Shown: one piece after another, positions 44,120-52,281 of the stretch | How the letters are laid out: each line of letters begins with the position of its first letter | How positions within the stretch are numbered: position 1 is the stretch's first letter | From: Candidatus Ozemobacteraceae bacterium | Lineage (GTDB): Bacteria; Muiribacteriota; Ozemobacteria; Ozemobacterales; Ozemobacteraceae | DNA length: 64,000 bases | Reading direction: 5' to 3' | NCBI GenBank assembly: GCA_035373905.1 | Contig: DAOSOK010000025.1 | Span: 1-64,000, forward strand | Position numbers and translations under genes: made by a program | The notes under the pieces: generated by a model | Databases searched by the model: none | What the model saw: only the letters and a program-made list of their open reading frames with translations | Told to the model about the DNA's origin: nothing

Positions 44120-45394
44120 ATGACGAACACCTGCGGTGAAATCCTGAAAAAGTCCGTTCTCGAGCGGTTCTGTCGCTACGCCTCCCTCGGCACCCAGTCG
44201 AAGGAAAACGTCGAGACGCTTCCGAGCACTCCCGAACAGTGGGAACTCGCGAAGATGCTCGAACAAGAGATGAAAGACCTGGGACTGAAGGATGTCAGAC
44301 TCGACAATCAGTGTTACGTATACGGAACTATACCAGCAAATATAGATGAACCTTCGGCCGAAAAAATCCCCGCCGTCGGGTTCATCGCTCATGTCGACAC
44401 CTCGCCCGCCGTTCCCGGTATGCTCGTGAAACCCATCGTTCATACGGGCTACAAGGGCGGTGATCTGAAGTTGCCCGGCGATCCGACCGTCGTGATCAGC
44501 GCCGAAAAGAACCCGCGGCTGAGTCAGTATATCGGTCGAGATATCATCACGTCCGACGGCACGACGCTGCTCGGGGCCGACGACAAAGCCGGCGTCGCCG
44601 CGATCATGGCCGCTGCCGAATACCTGATGGCGCACCCCGAGGTGAAGCACGGTGCGATCAAGATCTGTTTCACCCCCGACGAGGAGGTCGGACGCGGGGC
44701 GGACGGCTTCGACGTGGCAGGCTTCGGCGCCGCGTTCGCCTACACGATCGACGGCGAGCAGGAGGGGGAGCTGAGCGACGAAACGTTCAACGCCGCATCT
44801 GCAACCGTCACATTCCACGGGAAGAACGTCCATCCCGGCTTCGCGAAAAACGTCATGATCAACGCGCAGTATGCGATGGCGCATTTTTTGTCCCTGTTCG
44901 CGATGGAGCCCCGCCCCGAAATCACCTCGGGCCGCGAGGGATACCTGCACCCCTACGATTCGACCGGCAGCGAGGAACTCTCCGTCGTGAAGGTTCTGAT
45001 CCGCGACTTCGAACTCGATTCCCTCGAGGCCCGCAAACGGCGCATTCAGGAGATGGCCGAGGCGACGCGGAAGGCGTTCCCGAAGGTTCGGGTCGACGTC
45101 GAAATCAAGGACAGCTATCGGAACATGAAGGTCGCGCTGGTCGACCACCCGCACGTCGCCGACATCGCCCGCGAGGCGATGACCAAGCTCGGCATCGAGA
45201 TCATTTACCGTCCGATCCGCGGCGGAACCGACGGGGCAAGGCTGACCTTCAAGGGCCTTCCATGCCCGAACGTCTTCTGCGGCGCCGAAAACGCCCACAG
45301 CCGCGAAGAATGGGTCGCCGTTGACGCGATGGCCCGATCGGCCGCGATGGTCCTCGAAATCGTCGGCATCGTCCGGGACAAATACTCCGCGTAA
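44120..45394 (+). CDS. pepT: Peptidase T (tripeptide aminopeptidase)
   Basis: 424 residues, M20B family, cytoplasmic. Zinc and catalytic motifs in order: GFIAHVDTSPAVPG (about 88-101), TLLGADDKAGVAAIM (bridging Asp), TPDEEVGRGADGFD (catalytic Glu pair), the dimer lid FHGKNVHPGFAKNVMINA and RGGTDGARLTFKGLPCPN. Removes the N-terminal residue from tripeptides. It starts 3 bases after the M3 gene stop and ends the operon at a strong terminator. Confidence 0.95.
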   Translation: MTNTCGEILKKSVLERFCRYASLGTQSKENVETLPSTPEQWELAKMLEQEMKDLGLKDVRLDNQCYVYGTIPANIDEPSAEKIPAVGFIAHVDTSPAVPGMLVKPIVHTGYKGGDLKLPGDPTVVISAEKNPRLSQYIGRDIITSDGTTLLGADDKAGVAAIMAAAEYLMAHPEVKHGAIKICFTPDEEVGRGADGFDVAGFGAAFAYTIDGEQEGELSDETFNAASATVTFHGKNVHPGFAKNVMINAQYAMAHFLSLFAMEPRPEITSGREGYLHPYDSTGSEELSVVKVLIRDFELDSLEARKRRIQEMAEATRKAFPKVRVDVEIKDSYRNMKVALVDHPHVADIAREAMTKLGIEIIYRPIRGGTDGARLTFKGLPCPNVFCGAENAHSREEWVAVDAMARSAAMVLEIVGIVRDKYSA

Positions 45395-45408
45395 CCGCTC
45401 CGCCGAAT

Positions 45409-45450
45409 CGATCAAAAAACCGCTCGGATGACCGGGCGGTTTTTTGATCG
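45409..45450. terminator. Bidirectional rho-independent terminator
   Basis: CGATCAAAAAACCGC pairs with GGCGGTTTTTTGATCG around CGGATGACCG. A-run and T-run on opposite arms make it work for pepT (plus) and for the convergent gene ending at 45464 (minus). Confidence 0.92.
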
Positions 45451-45463
45451 AAACCTCATGCGT

Positions 45464-46207
45464 TCAGGTATAGAAAATGAACGGATTTCTCCGATGATAG
45501 ACTTCGACGAACTGCGAGCGCTCGTCGTTCGTGGTGGCGGAGCGGAGTTCTTCGAGGAACGTGTCGACCGCTTTCTTTCCTTCTTCGCCCTGCGTGGCGC
45601 GCTGGATCTCGGAAATGGTGTTCATGACGCTGCCCGTGAGTTCGGTGCGCCTGGCGTTCGTTCCCTCGGTTTTCATGATGTCGGAGATGGACGCCACGAA
45701 GGCCGACTGCTGTTCGGGTGTGTTCAGGGAGGTGAGGGTCTTCATAAACGACGTGGCATTGCCGCCGGCGCTCGCGACATGGCCGGCCGTCGCGAAGGCG
45801 GAAGCGAACAGGCTGGTATCGTTTTCCTGGAGATCGCGAAGCCCCTTCATGATCGCGGGAGTGTCTGTGCTGTACCAGTTTTTCGTCAACTCGGTCGTGA
45901 ACGCGCGAAGGCCCGCCTGGGCTTCTCCGTTGGTGCCGAGGGCGTTCGCGAACTGGCTTACCTGCGTTCCCGCGGCCGACAGGGACGCGAGCGCGCCGCC
46001 GGACGTGAAGGAGGTTTCGAGCAGGGAACCGGCCTGTGACTGTTGTGCCGGGGAAAGGGACTGGATACTGCCCGAGAGCCGGTTTTGCTGCATGGCGGAA
46101 CTGCCGCTCAGCGTTGTTCTCTGGATCGTGAGCGTCTCTTTGAGTCCGGTCAGCAGTGATGCCTGTTGACGATACCGTTGGAGCAGAATATTCGTCATCG
46201 CATCCAT
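45464..46207 (-). CDS. Helical Ser/Thr/Gln/Ala-rich protein, unknown
   Basis: 247 residues with no signal peptide, membrane helix or known domain. The sequence is mostly short amphipathic helices rich in S, T, Q, N and A (TTLSGSSAMQQNRLSGSIQS, SQFANALGTNG, GTNARRTELTGSVMNTISEIQ) with almost no cysteine. That composition is like secreted structural or flagellar/T3SS-type proteins, but I cannot assign it. AGAGAGGAAAT precedes the ATG. It is a lone gene with its own promoter (46232-46260) and shares the terminator with pepT. Confidence 0.7.
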   Translation of the reverse strand: MDAMTNILLQRYRQQASLLTGLKETLTIQRTTLSGSSAMQQNRLSGSIQSLSPAQQSQAGSLLETSFTSGGALASLSAAGTQVSQFANALGTNGEAQAGLRAFTTELTKNWYSTDTPAIMKGLRDLQENDTSLFASAFATAGHVASAGGNATSFMKTLTSLNTPEQQSAFVASISDIMKTEGTNARRTELTGSVMNTISEIQRATQGEEGKKAVDTFLEELRSATTNDERSQFVEVYHRRNPFIFYT

Positions 46208-46231
46208 AGAAATTTCCTCTCTCTTCCTATA

Positions 46232-46260
46232 AATATATGTAAATCCCCACGTCTTGTCTA
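46232..46260 (-). promoter_or_regulatory. Promoter of the 45464-46207 gene
   Basis: On the minus strand TAGACA (46255-46260), 17 bases, then TATATT (46232-46237). The predicted leader is about 18 bases. Confidence 0.55.
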
Positions 46261-46422
46261 TCCGGGAAGGTAGGAGAATAGGACGAAATCGTACCCGGCG
46301 TAAGCCTCAGCTGGGTCGAAATCTCCCCAGAGATCTGGGACGGCAAACGACATGCCAAGGGGGGTGTCCGGAGACCTGACTGAAAGAGTTGCCGAAGTGG
46401 CGTGGCAAGAAATTTGAGGGGT
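46261..46422. other. Non-coding stretch between divergent genes
   Basis: Together with the flanking promoters this forms the 310-base gap 46208-46517. I see no open frame with coding character, only a short CCCAGA/TCTGGG inverted repeat at 46326-46339. Operators for the two divergent promoters could lie here. Confidence 0.4.
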
Positions 46423-46431
46423 TGATATACT
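46423..46431 (+). promoter_or_regulatory. Extended -10 promoter upstream of the DUF3592 gene
   Basis: TGATATACT: TG, one base, then TATACT at 46426-46431. No good -35. The leader to ATG 46518 is about 80 bases and ends GTGAGAGGTTGGC. It may drive the operon to 52199. Confidence 0.5.
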
Positions 46432-46517
46432 GTCTTGGGGCGCCTCACCCTCGTCAATCTGGAACCCGGGGTGCTTGGAGGGCTCAAACGATACAAAACG
46501 GACAGTGAGAGGTTGGC

Positions 46518-47732
46518 ATGAGCAACAGAGACGTCATTTCCGGCGCAATTCGTGATTCGGGGCTGATTTTTCTGGTTCTGGGCACGGTCTTTCTCCTCGT
46601 TGGAATTCTCCTGTTGATCATCGGAGGCGTCGGTCTCTACGAACAGCACCGCAGCGGTTCCTGGAAACCAGTTCCGGCCGTCGTCGAAAAAGTCGACTGG
46701 CACGAGGAAGACAGAGATGACGGAACCGCGTATAGCGTCACCGGGACGTATCGGTACGAGTGGGAAGGCAAGACCTATCGGAGCGAGCGGATCGCCTTCA
46801 GTTCCGGGAGTTCCAGCGACAGATCGTCATGGCAGCCCATCTACGATTCCTTCAAGATGAGCAGGGACAGCGGGACACCGATCACCGTCTACGTCGATCC
46901 CGAAGCCCCGGCGAATGCGGTCGTCAGCCGCGACGTGACGATGGGAATGATCCTGTTTTCCTTCATCGGATCGATCTTTTTCACCCTCGGTACGGTGTTC
47001 GCCGCAGCGGGCGTCTGGAGTTATCTTCAGAAACGGGCTCCGGCGGATCCGCATCGTCCCTGGATCGGCGACGGACCGTGGCAGGGATTTCAGATCAGGA
47101 GCGGCGACTGGGTCGATGTCCTGCTGTCCTGGGTGATGGCTATCTGCGTCTCCCTCTTCGCGAGCATCTTCGTCTTCCTGATGCTGAAGGAACCGTCGAC
47201 GCCTCTGCCGGTGAAAGGATTTCTCGGCATTTTCGTTCTCGTGGCGGCTCTTTTGCTATATAATGCCATGTATATTACTATGCGCCGGCTGAAATACGGC
47301 GACTCGATTCTTTTGCTCTCGCAGATGCCGCTCGTGCCCGGCACTCCGTTCGACGCCGTCGTCGTGACGAAGCGGGCGCTGAAGCCGGAAGACGGCTGCA
47401 AGGCGACATTGCGCTGTGTCGCGGTCGTGCGAAAGGAAAAATCGACGGGCACGGGCAAAAAGGTGACATACACCGAAGAAATCATGTATGAGAAAAGCGT
47501 CATCGTCCGGGTTGATCTGAATGCCGTTCGCGGCGACCGGTCCGCCATTCCCGTTCACTTTGAAATTCCCGGCCATATCCCTCCCCGGATCCTCAGTGTT
47601 TATCCTCAGATCCGTTGGAGACTGGTCCTCGAGGCAGAGACGGCCGGAATCGATTATTTCGCCGAATTCGATCTGCCGGTCTATCTCGCTCCGGATCCCA
47701 CGTTGATCCAGTACAGAACGACCGAAACCTGA
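46518..47732 (+). CDS. DUF3592 domain membrane protein
   Basis: 404 residues. Helix 1 (about 13-37), then an extracytoplasmic DUF3592 module (about 45-130: PVPAVVEKVDWHEE, YRYEWEGKTYRSERI, VYVDPEAPANAVV) and helix 2 (140-165). After a loop come two more helices (about 200-250) and a C-terminal soluble beta domain (about 270-404). DUF3592 proteins have no established role. It ends 22 bases before the secretion ATPase gene, so it may belong to that operon, which would be a new association. Confidence 0.8.
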   Translation: MSNRDVISGAIRDSGLIFLVLGTVFLLVGILLLIIGGVGLYEQHRSGSWKPVPAVVEKVDWHEEDRDDGTAYSVTGTYRYEWEGKTYRSERIAFSSGSSSDRSSWQPIYDSFKMSRDSGTPITVYVDPEAPANAVVSRDVTMGMILFSFIGSIFFTLGTVFAAAGVWSYLQKRAPADPHRPWIGDGPWQGFQIRSGDWVDVLLSWVMAICVSLFASIFVFLMLKEPSTPLPVKGFLGIFVLVAALLLYNAMYITMRRLKYGDSILLLSQMPLVPGTPFDAVVVTKRALKPEDGCKATLRCVAVVRKEKSTGTGKKVTYTEEIMYEKSVIVRVDLNAVRGDRSAIPVHFEIPGHIPPRILSVYPQIRWRLVLEAETAGIDYFAEFDLPVYLAPDPTLIQYRTTET

Positions 47733-47754
47733 TTTTCTGCGAAGAGCTCCCCGA

Positions 47755-49059
47755 ATGTGTTACATTGCAGTCATGGAACCGAACGTTGAATCCCGAACCG
47801 ACGGAACGTGCCCGGACGATTACGGCATTCTTCCGGTCGAATTCCGGCCGGGGTTCCTGAAACAGCTTCTTGGCCGAACCGGATTCACCGTCGGGCCAGA
47901 GCATCTCAGCCTGCATGCTGGTTCGGGCGACGGCCGGATTCCATACCGTGACATCCGGGATGTTACGCCCTCTGGCACATCCGTAACGCTTGATATTGTG
48001 CGAAATGACCGCTCAGCCAGCATCCGCCTCCGCACCGGAACCTCGCAGGAAGCCGAGAAGGTCGCGGCCCTCATCCGGCGCCTCACGGATGAATCGAAGC
48101 GGCTTCTCGAGATATTTGAGGCCGACTTTCCCGTAACCGCCCTCGGGAGCCTGATCGACGAATGCCTCGGCTTTCGCGGCAGTCCTTTCGTCGCGGCAGC
48201 CGACGCCCTCCTCGTGCATGCGATGAAGAAGAACGCTTCGGACATTCATCTCGAACCGCTTCCGGGCCATGTTCGGCTCACAGTCCGGATCGCGCGCGAA
48301 CTGATAGAGGCGGGCACCTATCGTCAGGCCTTTCACGAGGGGCTCTGCTCGAGACTGAAGTTTCTGGCCGGTTGTCATTCGCACCGGACGGGCATCACCC
48401 AGGAAGGCGCGTTCAGCCTGGCTGACGGCGCCGGCGAAGCGAGACTTTCCGTGTATCCCGCCGCCGATGGCGAGCGGGTCGCGCTCAGGTTCATCCGGCC
48501 GATCGCCTTTCCCGATCTACCGTCGCTCGGCTGGCTGCCGGAAACCGTCGCGGCATGGCGACGTCTGCTCGCGGACGGCCCTGGACTCGCCCTCATCGCC
48601 GGCCCGGTCGGCAGCGGAAAAACCACGGCGTTGTATGCGACGCTCGCCGAACTGTCCCGCAGCGATGCTTCCGGCTTGCGGCGGGTGGCGACCATCGAAG
48701 ACCCGATCGAAGGACGGGTTCCCGGCATCTGCCAGTCGTCGCTTTCATCCGAGACCGGCGCCAGTCTCGACGCCGCGTTCAAGCATCTTCTTCGCCAGGA
48801 TCCCGACGTCATGGCCCTCGGCGAGATCAGAGACGCAGCATGCCTGCGCGAGGCGCTCCAAGCGGGGCAGGCGGGGCATCTCGTCCTGGCGACGTTCCAT
48901 GCCGCGGATGCGGCCGGAGCGATCGAGCGTCTGAAGAAACTCGGCCTCGATCCCGGCCTCGTCAACGCCTCCCTGAAAGGCATCCTGTCCGTGCGCCTCG
49001 ACAAGGGGGCGAAACCCTCCGCAGCCGTCTGGCAACCGGAACTGTCATCGGAGAGGTGA
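47755..49059 (+). CDS. GspE/PilB-like secretion ATPase, short form
   Basis: 434 residues. Type II secretion/type IV pilus assembly ATPase: Walker A GPVGSGKTT (283-291), Asp box ATIEDPIEGRVPG, Walker B DPDVMALGEIRD (about 347-358) and His box GHLVLATFHAADA. It lacks the long N-terminal N1 domain that recruits the ATPase to GspL/PilC-type partners, and the four-cysteine zinc module between the boxes. Normal GspE/PilB are 500-570 residues. The start may be ATG 47755 (GAAGAG upstream) or 47773. It powers assembly of the pilin-like products downstream. Confidence 0.88.
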   Translation: MCYIAVMEPNVESRTDGTCPDDYGILPVEFRPGFLKQLLGRTGFTVGPEHLSLHAGSGDGRIPYRDIRDVTPSGTSVTLDIVRNDRSASIRLRTGTSQEAEKVAALIRRLTDESKRLLEIFEADFPVTALGSLIDECLGFRGSPFVAAADALLVHAMKKNASDIHLEPLPGHVRLTVRIARELIEAGTYRQAFHEGLCSRLKFLAGCHSHRTGITQEGAFSLADGAGEARLSVYPAADGERVALRFIRPIAFPDLPSLGWLPETVAAWRRLLADGPGLALIAGPVGSGKTTALYATLAELSRSDASGLRRVATIEDPIEGRVPGICQSSLSSETGASLDAAFKHLLRQDPDVMALGEIRDAACLREALQAGQAGHLVLATFHAADAAGAIERLKKLGLDPGLVNASLKGILSVRLDKGAKPSAAVWQPELSSER

Positions 49060-49067
49060 CGAGTATC

Positions 49068-50105
49068 ATGGGCATCGATATCATGACCGTCTTCACCTTC
49101 ATTTTTCAGCCGCAAAAACGAAAGCGGCTCCAGAACGAGTCGATGGGCCTCTTCGCCGTCAATCTCGCGTCGGGCGTTCCCCTTCTGCAAACGCTCGACA
49201 TTTCTCGCAAATCGATGCCCTGGCAGCCCTACCGCATGGCGATGAACGCGCTGTATTCCGCCCTGGGCAAGGGGCAGCCGCTGATCGAAGCTCTGAAGAT
49301 GCAAGAGTGCAGGTCCCTTCCGACCTTCGTTCTCGTCATCATGGCATCGGACCTGACCGACGTCGAGAAGGGCAACCTGCTCCGCCTGCGCTATGCGAAA
49401 GCCGAAAGCGAAATCCCGTTTCTCGCCGGCTCCCTGGGATATCCCCTCGTGGAGCTCATGATCGCCATTCAGACGTGTTTCGCCCTCGTCATGTTCGTTC
49501 TTCCGCAGTTCAAGGAGATTTTCACGGGACTCCACGTCGAGCTCCCGTTTCTGACGCAAATACTGCTGAACGTATCCGACTTCATGGTCAACTGGTGGTT
49601 CATCGTGATGCCCGTTTTGCTTTTCATCGTCATCACCGGATTCATTCTCTGTGGTAAACCCGTGGTCAAGCGCATATTCAGGCGGCTTGCCGGCATTCAT
49701 CATCTGGATTTCGTCGAAATCCTCCGGATTCTCGCCGAAATTCCGCCGGATGACATTGATCGCGTACTCGGAACGATTTCGTTGCCCGTCATCATGCCGT
49801 ATTCGTCCGACATGGTCGGTGATTTCAAGGCTGCGCTCGGGTCAGGCCAGCCCGTGGACCAAATGCTTGCGCGGCATCATTTCGATCCCCAGGTCGCCTG
49901 GATGATCCGCCTCGGCCTTGAAGGGAAGGGAACCCGCGAAAACTTCAGCCTTGCCGCCGATCTGATCGAAGCCCGCGTAACCGGGACCCTGAATCGAAGC
50001 ATCATTTTGATCAATACCCTGGCGCCTCTCCTGGTCGGAACGTTCGTCGGGTTCATCACGATTTCCGTGTTTCTTCCTATGGTCAATTTGTTGGAGCGCA
50101 TATAG
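49068..50105 (+). CDS. GspF/PilC-like inner-membrane platform protein (first of two)
   Basis: 345 residues with two T2SSF-type helical halves and three main membrane helices near 135-155, 180-205 and 320-343. The first half (GLFAVNLASGVPLLQTLDI, GKGQPLIEAL) and second half (FVEILRILAEIPPDD, GSGQPVDQMLARHHF) have the family pattern. GGAGAGGTGACG lies before the ATG. The protein is more diverged than a typical GspF and is followed at once by another one. Confidence 0.82.
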   Translation: MGIDIMTVFTFIFQPQKRKRLQNESMGLFAVNLASGVPLLQTLDISRKSMPWQPYRMAMNALYSALGKGQPLIEALKMQECRSLPTFVLVIMASDLTDVEKGNLLRLRYAKAESEIPFLAGSLGYPLVELMIAIQTCFALVMFVLPQFKEIFTGLHVELPFLTQILLNVSDFMVNWWFIVMPVLLFIVITGFILCGKPVVKRIFRRLAGIHHLDFVEILRILAEIPPDDIDRVLGTISLPVIMPYSSDMVGDFKAALGSGQPVDQMLARHHFDPQVAWMIRLGLEGKGTRENFSLAADLIEARVTGTLNRSIILINTLAPLLVGTFVGFITISVFLPMVNLLERI

Positions 50106-51152
50106 ATGCTTGCCGACGCGAAAAATACAAATCCGTATGCCGACGACCTGATGACATTCACCAGGCTGATGCAGGCAGCCGAGGCATCGAAGCTGAACTT
50201 CCCGAAGGCACTTCGGGAACTGGCTTCCAGGCTTCCGGACGGCCAGGCGCAGCTCTGGGCGAATACCCTCTCTGACCGCATGGCGCGAGGTCATTCTCTC
50301 GCGGAGGCGGTCAGGAGCCTCGAAGGCATCGACCAGACGCTCGCGGCACTGCTTTCCGTTCCGGGCGGGTTCGGGTTCGAATCTCTCCTCACGGCATATT
50401 CGCGGTATCTGCTCCTGTTCGCCAGGCTTGCCGAACAGATCAGGACGGCGTTGCTGTACCCTCTCATCATCCTGTGGATCGCCCTGATGAACGTCGTCAT
50501 TCTGAACGCGTATGTGTTCCCGGCGATGAAAGCCATGTTTCTCGAGCAGAAACAAACCGTTCCGGTCGTCATCCGGCTCCTGTATTTCCTGGATCCGGCG
50601 ATGTATCCGTTCGCCCTGGCGCTGCCTCTATTCATAGCGTTTCTCGCAATCACCGGAACGAAAGTCTGGCTCACGGCCCCGGCGCACGAAATCCCCGCGA
50701 CGTTGTTCGGAAAACTTCTGCTGCTCTCCCAGATTGCACGAGCAGAGCGTATCGGACGATTCCAATTCCTGCTCGCCCTCTTCATTCGGGCCGGATTCCG
50801 CCTGACAGACGCCATCCGCTTTTCGGCAGGGCTCGGCACCGGCATCCTCGCGGCCGGGTTGATCGATAAAGCCGAACGACTCGAACGCGGCGACAACGTC
50901 GCCTGCGTTGTTGGCGATGACGCCGTTCTCATGCCGATCTGCGGCTGCATTCAGTCGAAAAGCGACCCGGACGACCTCGCCGATCTTCTCGAAACGGCGT
51001 CGTCGACCAACATCTCCCACGCGGGGCGTCTGATCGGGCGCATCGAGCGTTTCGGCATCGTCATCGGCCTGGCGATCGCCGCCGTGATCGTTCTGATCAT
51101 GACCATCGCCTTCTTCGATCCGTATTTCACGTTGATCCGAGGTGCGGTCTGA
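50106..51152 (+). CDS. GspF/PilC-like inner-membrane platform protein (second of two)
   Basis: 348 residues; ATG directly follows the previous stop TAG. First cytoplasmic half: TFTRLMQAAEASKLNFPKAL, RMARGHSLAEAV. Membrane helices near 120-140 and 165-187. Second half IGRFQFLLALFIRAGFRLTDAI, and a final helix 318-340. It is an unequal partner of the preceding protein. Two tandem platform proteins could form a heteromeric base in place of the usual GspF homomer. Confidence 0.8.
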   Translation: MLADAKNTNPYADDLMTFTRLMQAAEASKLNFPKALRELASRLPDGQAQLWANTLSDRMARGHSLAEAVRSLEGIDQTLAALLSVPGGFGFESLLTAYSRYLLLFARLAEQIRTALLYPLIILWIALMNVVILNAYVFPAMKAMFLEQKQTVPVVIRLLYFLDPAMYPFALALPLFIAFLAITGTKVWLTAPAHEIPATLFGKLLLLSQIARAERIGRFQFLLALFIRAGFRLTDAIRFSAGLGTGILAAGLIDKAERLERGDNVACVVGDDAVLMPICGCIQSKSDPDDLADLLETASSTNISHAGRLIGRIERFGIVIGLAIAAVIVLIMTIAFFDPYFTLIRGAV

Positions 51153-51526
51153 TGAAACGCGGCGCCACTCTCGTCGACATTCTCCTGACGATCTCGCTCG
51201 CCGGCCTCCTCTTCGCCGGCGGCTACCGGCTCGTTTCCGCGGAGCGTCGCGCCCTTCGCATCGCCCGCGACAATAATATCGCCCTGTATGCCCTCGAGGG
51301 ACTTCGCAATAGAATAATATATGATATAATGGCGAACTATTCGTATGACGCCGATCGCGTGGCGAAATACGTGAAGGATTTGGATCTTCCGTATCCCGTC
51401 GAGCTGAAAATGGCGGACGGGGCTCCGGAATCCGCATCTCAGAAAAGACTCGAGATACGGATGACCGTTCCCCGGCGCATGTACGACCCTGAACGGACCT
51501 ATATCCGGGAGGTGATCCTTCCGTGA
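51152..51526 (+). CDS. Prepilin-like protein with Asp at position 5
   Basis: 124 residues. The leader MKRG is cut before ATLVDILLTISLAGLLFAGG; the usual Glu5 is Asp. The mature body is short and basic, with LEIRMTVPRRMYDPERTYIREV at the end. The start overlaps the previous stop (TGATG). Probably a minor pseudopilin. Confidence 0.75.
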   Translation: MKRGATLVDILLTISLAGLLFAGGYRLVSAERRALRIARDNNIALYALEGLRNRIIYDIMANYSYDADRVAKYVKDLDLPYPVELKMADGAPESASQKRLEIRMTVPRRMYDPERTYIREVILP

Positions 51527-51954
51527 CCAGGCGCATCGGATTCACCCTGATCGAACTGATGATCGTCATCGCCGTTCTCGGCGTTGTCCTGGAATCGTTC
51601 TTCGTTCCCCTCCACGGACTGATTCGCGACATCAGGTTCAACCGGACGGAGATTCAGGCGCAGGAAAGCCTGACGACCGGCTTCGTGCTCCTCGAGAAAG
51701 CGTTCGCCGCCTCGTCCGGCCTGGTCGTCAAAGGCGATGACGAACTGTCCCTCGTCGGGGGCCCCTGCACGGGCATCAGGCGAATAGAGGACGGGCGAGC
51801 CCTCGTCATCACGAAGCAGGGCGCCGAGATGCGGATCGATTTTTCCGGGGGAATCACGTTCGGCCCCTTCCGGCCGGCCGACGGGAAGACGACATGGTGC
51901 CTTGCGCATACGTCCGAGGCGCGCTTCCCGATGTTCTGGAGGTGCAGGAAATGA
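51523..51954 (+). CDS. Prepilin-like protein, classic GFTLIEL type
   Basis: 143 residues from a GTG whose GTGA overlaps the upstream stop. MTRRIGFTLIELMIVIAVLGVVLE is a textbook type IV prepilin N-terminus (Glu5 present). The remainder is a small beta domain with two cysteines (GPCTGIRR and TTWCLAH), possibly a disulfide. GspJ/PilW-like by order. Confidence 0.82.
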   Translation: MTRRIGFTLIELMIVIAVLGVVLESFFVPLHGLIRDIRFNRTEIQAQESLTTGFVLLEKAFAASSGLVVKGDDELSLVGGPCTGIRRIEDGRALVITKQGAEMRIDFSGGITFGPFRPADGKTTWCLAHTSEARFPMFWRCRK

Positions 51955-52199
51955 GCGGCATCTCGAAAAACGCTCGTCGCGGCGGCGTCATTTTGCTCGT
52001 CGTGATCGGCATCCTCATGATCGCAACCTGGGTGAGTCTCGATCACACCGGGAGGCTCCTGAAACTCGTCTCCTTCCAGCGCGAGACGATGCAGCGGCTG
52101 AGATCGTCCGACGTCCCGGCCCGCTCTGAGGTGCAGCCCCCCTGCAAGGCTTCCAGACCGAAATCGTATCACGCCGAACAGGCCTCCGGAACGGAATGA
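51951..52199 (+). CDS. Small single-TM protein at PilX/GspK position
   Basis: 82 residues; ATGA overlaps the previous stop. RRGGVILLVVIGILMIATW resembles the N-terminal helix of PilX/GspK. The rest is only a short charged tail, so the periplasmic body of GspK is absent. It may be a natural small subunit or a truncated gene; no frameshifted continuation is obvious downstream. Confidence 0.65.
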   Translation: MSGISKNARRGGVILLVVIGILMIATWVSLDHTGRLLKLVSFQRETMQRLRSSDVPARSEVQPPCKASRPKSYHAEQASGTE

Positions 52200-52201
52200 G
52201 G

Positions 52202-52230
52202 TTGTCACGCTCCCGATTCGGGGGTAATAT
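52202..52230 (+). promoter_or_regulatory. Promoter of the ATP-grasp gene
   Basis: TTGTCA (52202-52207), 17 bases, TAATAT (52225-52230). Initiation near 52237; leader about 45 bases with AGAAAGGACG before ATG 52282. Confidence 0.65.
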
Positions 52231-52281
52231 GGGGAACACAACTTCCGGCGGCGGCCCTGCCGAGTCGCAGAAAGGACGAAT

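Noticed and set aside
42764..45415. An 883-codon open frame antisense to the M3 peptidase and pepT genes
   Set aside because: Both genes on the plus strand have intact active-site motifs; the antisense frame is a by-product of high GC and gives Arg/Val/Glu-rich sequence with no recognisable domain.
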